DNA from: an uncultured Lachnospiraceae bacterium | Lineage (GTDB): Bacteria; Bacillota; Clostridia; Lachnospirales; Lachnospiraceae | Assembly (NCBI GenBank): GCA_910584915.1 | Contig: CAJUDM010000024.1 | Location: forward strand, 9,018 to 73,017 | DNA length: 64,000 nt | Direction of reading: 5' to 3' | Shown: positions 61,426-64,000 of the stretch, in pieces | Numbering within the stretch: position 1 is the first letter of the stretch | How the letters are laid out: each line of letters begins with the position of its first letter | Program-made: the position numbers and the translations under genes | Notes under the pieces: generated by a model | Told to the model about the DNA's origin: nothing | What the model saw: only the letters and a program-made list of their open reading frames with translations | Databases searched by the model: none

Positions 61426-61608
61426 ATGGGATACAGGATCTGCCCGTACTGCGGGGCGGCGTTGGATGCAGCAGAGAAGTGCGACTGCAGGGATGAGACA
61501 GCGCTTGCCGGAAATGCGGCGCCGCAGGAAAAGAGTACGCCGGTACCGGACAGGGCCGGGAACATAATGGATCAAAAAGAGGATAGAGAGGAGAATCACG
61601 ATGAATGA
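61426..61608 (+). CDS. Small zinc-ribbon-like phage protein (60 aa)
   Basis: ATG 61426 follows AAAGGAGGGG. The N-terminus MGYRICPYCGAALDAAEKCD has CPYCG and CDC pairs typical of a zinc ribbon, followed by a disordered acidic tail. It overlaps the next gene by eight bases. Confidence 0.65.
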   Translation: MGYRICPYCGAALDAAEKCDCRDETALAGNAAPQEKSTPVPDRAGNIMDQKEDREENHDE

Positions 61609-62029
61609 GATCAGGATCACTATTGAAGGGCTTAAGGAATTGACAGAGGCGATAAATGCGTTAGCAGGGGCAAAAGGAGGGCAGACACCGGGGCAGGTAC
61701 CTTATCAGCCGCCCGTGCAGCAGATGCCTAATCCTGCGCTTGGCGTGCAGGGGTATGGGACAGGCCAGAGTGTGCCGGTTGCTCCGATACAGCCGCAGCA
61801 GCCGGTGCCGGGGACCCCCGCAGCAGGAACTGTACCTACCGCCACAGTCACACCCGGCTATTCCCTGGAGCAGCTTCAGGTAGCCGCGGCGGGGCTCACC
61901 AGCATGGGGAAGATGCCGCAGGTGATAGGCATACTGCAGCGGTTTGGCATACAGGCGATGACGGAACTGCCTAAGGAACGTTATGGGGAGTTCGCAGTCG
62001 CTTTAAGGGAGGCAGGTGCGCAGATCTAA
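61601..62029 (+). CDS. Phage early protein with Pro/Gln-rich linker
   Basis: 142 residues; ATG 61601 follows GAGGAG. Residues 1-25 form a short helix (IRITIEGLKELTEAINALAG), residues ~26-85 a Pro/Gln/Gly-rich linker, and residues ~88-142 a compact helical domain (LEQLQVAAAGLTSMGKMPQV). I recognise no certain family. It overlaps the DUF2800 gene by one base. Confidence 0.7.
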   Translation: MNEIRITIEGLKELTEAINALAGAKGGQTPGQVPYQPPVQQMPNPALGVQGYGTGQSVPVAPIQPQQPVPGTPAAGTVPTATVTPGYSLEQLQVAAAGLTSMGKMPQVIGILQRFGIQAMTELPKERYGEFAVALREAGAQI

Positions 62030-63279
62030 TGGGAAAGAAAAAAGAAGAAAGGGCGCATGCGCTGCTATCAGCTTCCAGCGCGAAAAAATGGATACACTGC
62101 CCTCCATCTGCAATGTTGGAGGGAAGCATCGTGGAGGAAGAATCGGACTACGCGAAGGAAGGGACGCTGGCGCACGGCATCTGCGAACTGAAACTCCAGA
62201 AGATGTTCACCGATAAGAACATGACGGAGCGGACTTATAAGAGCCGGTTAAAGAAGCTGCAGCAGGAAAAGCTGTACGCGCCGGAGATGGAAGGGTTCAC
62301 AGACGAATACGTGGACTATGTGTCAGGGATTGCGTTCAGCTTTCAGACAGCGCCTTTTGTCGCGGTAGAAAAACGGCTTGATTACAGCCCCTGGGCGCCG
62401 GAGGGCTTCGGGACAGGGGACGCGGTCATCATCCACGGGAAGCAGCTCCACATCATTGACTTTAAATACGGGAAAGGGGTTCCTGTAAAAGCAGAGGAAA
62501 ATTACCAGCTCATGCTCTATGCACTGGGGGCCTACCATGAGTTCGGTATGCTCTTTGGGATAGAGGAAGCCTGCCTGCACATCATCCAGCCCAGGATACC
62601 GAACAACTCCGCATGGACCGTGTCTATGGAAAAACTGCTGGAGTGGGGGGAACGTGTGGTAAAGCCCTCTGCGGAACTGGCCTATAAAGGCGGGGGCGAA
62701 TTCCGGCCCGCGGATTATTGCAAAGGGGATGAAGAGAACTACTGCAGGAACGGATTTTGTAAGGCGTATGGAAGGTGCCGGGCGACCGCAGGGCAGAACT
62801 TGGCGCTGATGGAGGAAGCGTTCGATACGGAACGCAACGTAAAGAAGCTGCCACCCATGCTCTCCTGGGAGGAAGTAGGCAGGCTCTTAAAAAGAGCCAT
62901 GTTCTTAAAAAGCTGGGTGGAGAGCCTGGAAAAGGTATCCCTGAACCATATTGCCTCTGGCGGGGAGATCCCCGGCTGGAAGATCGTTGAGGGAAGGAGC
63001 AACCGGAAATTGTCGGATGCAGACGTGGCATTAGGGGAACTGATCAAAGCCGGGTATGAAGAGGCGGTGCTGTATAACAGGGTACCCGTCGCGCTTGGGG
63101 AACTTGAAAAAGTCTGCAGCAAGGAGGACAGGCAGAACATCCTGTCCAGATACATCATAAAACCGCAGGGCAAGCCGACACTGGCGCCGGCCGATGACAA
63201 AAGGAAGGCGATGGAGATACAGAGGGTGTCTGCGGCAGAAGCCTTTGGCGGGGAGAATTCATATAAGGAGGAAGACTAA
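62029..63279 (+). CDS. DUF2800 protein, phage PD-(D/E)XK-type nuclease
   Basis: 416 residues; ATG 62029 overlaps the preceding stop. It shows the DUF2800 start (HALLSASSAKKWIHCPPSAM), the EGTLAHGICELKL segment and the nuclease core VAVEKRLDYSP, GTGDAVIIHG and IIDFKYGKGVPVKAE (D-x-K). Cys residues in CKGDEENYCRNGFC could hold an Fe-S cluster, as in Cas4/AddB-like exonucleases. In siphophages this gene precedes DUF2815 and the DNA polymerase and takes part in phage recombination or replication. Confidence 0.9.
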   Translation: MGKKKEERAHALLSASSAKKWIHCPPSAMLEGSIVEEESDYAKEGTLAHGICELKLQKMFTDKNMTERTYKSRLKKLQQEKLYAPEMEGFTDEYVDYVSGIAFSFQTAPFVAVEKRLDYSPWAPEGFGTGDAVIIHGKQLHIIDFKYGKGVPVKAEENYQLMLYALGAYHEFGMLFGIEEACLHIIQPRIPNNSAWTVSMEKLLEWGERVVKPSAELAYKGGGEFRPADYCKGDEENYCRNGFCKAYGRCRATAGQNLALMEEAFDTERNVKKLPPMLSWEEVGRLLKRAMFLKSWVESLEKVSLNHIASGGEIPGWKIVEGRSNRKLSDADVALGELIKAGYEEAVLYNRVPVALGELEKVCSKEDRQNILSRYIIKPQGKPTLAPADDKRKAMEIQRVSAAEAFGGENSYKEED

Positions 63280-64000
63280 TGGCGATCACAACAGGGAAAG
63301 TAAGGGCAAGCTTTGTCCACATCTTCCAGCCGAGCATCCCCCAGAACGGCGGGGATCCGAAATACTCTATCACGCTGTTGATCCCGAAAGGAGACGCGGC
63401 AGCGCTGAACAGCATCTATGCGGAGATAGAGAAGGCCAAACAGGAAGGCGTGCAGAAGTTCGGGGGCAGCATACCGCCGATGTGCAGGATACCCATCTAT
63501 GACGGAGACGGCGTGAGGCCCACTTCTGGTGAACCTTTTGGTGAAGAATGCCGGGGGCATATGGTGATGACGGCATCGGCAAAGCTACAGCCTTCTGTCG
63601 TCGGGCTGGACATGCAGAACATCCTGAACCCGGCGGACGTATACAGCGGATGCTACGTCAGGGCGAACATAAACTTCTTTGCCTATAATACGAACGGCAA
63701 CAAAGGGATCGGATGCGGGCTGAACGCCGTGCAGAAGATCGCGGACGGGGAGCCGCTCACCGCGAGGGTATCTGCTGAGGAAGCGTTTGGCGGAGCCAAT
63801 GCCTATCAGGCAGGACAGTACCAGCCGCAGGGACAATACATGCCGCAGGGACAGATGTCCCAGCCGGTGTACCAGCCGCAGGCGCAGTACCAGCAGGGGG
63901 CATACCCGATGCAGCAGGGCGCGCCGCAGAACAACGCACAGCAGATCGACCCGATCACGGGAAAGCCGATGCTCACAGGAGGGATAATGGGACTGCAATG
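63279..64000 (+). CDS. DUF2815 protein, phage ssDNA-binding protein (3' end outside the window)
   Basis: Starts at ATG 63279 with AAGGAGG upstream, overlapping the DUF2800 stop (TAATG). The visible ~240 residues include GKVRASFVHIFQPSIPQNGG, KYSITLLIPKGD and GCYVRANINFFAYN, the OB-fold-like body of DUF2815. A Gln/Pro/Tyr-rich low-complexity tail follows. The open frame continues past the window. Phage proteins of this family act as single-strand binding proteins beside the phage polymerase. Confidence 0.88.
   Translation, partial: MAITTGKVRASFVHIFQPSIPQNGGDPKYSITLLIPKGDAAALNSIYAEIEKAKQEGVQKFGGSIPPMCRIPIYDGDGVRPTSGEPFGEECRGHMVMTASAKLQPSVVGLDMQNILNPADVYSGCYVRANINFFAYNTNGNKGIGCGLNAVQKIADGEPLTARVSAEEAFGGANAYQAGQYQPQGQYMPQGQMSQPVYQPQAQYQQGAYPMQQGAPQNNAQQIDPITGKPMLTGGIMGLQ

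Larger units (their letters stand above)
56600..64000. mobile_element. Prophage, left part (siphovirus-like), truncated by the window end
   Basis: Begins near the integrase stop; the exact left end is not resolved. Module order is integrase, exported/anchored protein, CI-type repressor, divergent Cro-like gene, DUF4393, small early genes, DUF2800 and DUF2815. This is the usual integration-lysogeny-replication order of Firmicutes siphophages. The region 56.6-61 kb is clearly more AT-rich than the flanking chromosome. Confidence 0.88.

Noticed and set aside
61028..64000. CRISPR array or tRNA in the prophage early region
   Set aside because: No regularly spaced identical repeats and no cloverleaf sequence seen; the Gln-rich repeats at the end encode a protein tail.

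Overview
The window is chromosomal DNA from a Gram-positive anaerobe of the class Clostridia, most likely family Lachnospiraceae. The evidence is AGGAGG-type ribosome binding sites, frequent TTG and GTG starts, a secA-prfB pair, a tig-clpP-clpX-engB block, DUF975 proteins, a Firmicutes-type (T7SSb) EssC/EsaB/WXG100 locus, and moderately GC-rich coding DNA. No RNA polymerase, rRNA or tRNA gene is present to fix the genus.

Layout. 1-6.5 kb: the 3' end of secA, prfB with a programmed +1 frameshift (at UAA, not the usual UGA), two small unknown proteins, a tandem pair of DUF975 membrane proteins, and a divergent ECF sigma factor with a membrane partner that looks like an anti-sigma factor. 6.7-8.4 kb: a GH32 beta-fructosidase. 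8.4-26.3 kb: a large type VII secretion locus. It encodes an EssC ATPase with FHA domains, a protein of unknown function that may be a chaperone, three WXG100 proteins, a single-pass membrane protein, two paralogous Ser/Thr kinases (one ending in an OmpA-like domain), EsaB, a PP2C phosphatase, a candidate secreted effector with a C39-like cysteine protease domain, two lipoproteins and, more loosely linked, a secreted transglutaminase-like protein. 26.6-34.7 kb: housekeeping genes (tex, tig, clpP, clpX, engB, an AI-2E family permease). 34.7 kb: a strongly structured intergenic RNA candidate. 35-40 kb: a two-component system with a membrane protein and a VanY-type D,D-carboxypeptidase. 40-43.7 kb: bioY under a probable BirA operator, DUF1284, and two tandem aromatic acid exporter-like proteins. 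43.8-54.3 kb: a carbohydrate cluster (GH43, GH28-like, an ABC sugar importer lacking its ATPase, a metallo-beta-lactamase-fold hydrolase, MalQ, a LacI regulator). 54.3-56.4 kb: a second two-component system. 56.6 kb to the end: the left part of a siphovirus-like prophage (integrase, lysogeny switch, DUF4393/Abi-alpha, early genes, DUF2800, DUF2815), cut by the window edge.

The most interesting system is the type VII locus. Three of its membrane proteins carry the same short acidic-TV(S/G)(I/V)F motif on the predicted cytosolic side of a transmembrane segment. This fits the pThr-x-x-Ile/Val preference of FHA domains, and EssC begins with FHA domains. With two kinases and one phosphatase in the same locus, this suggests a phospho-switch in which kinases with a transmembrane segment, one carrying a predicted peptidoglycan-binding domain, recruit or gate the secretion ATPase. 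No EssB, EssA or EsaA gene is recognisable here. EssB is a membrane pseudokinase in known T7SSb systems, so the intact kinases may take its place. That is inference from sequence only.
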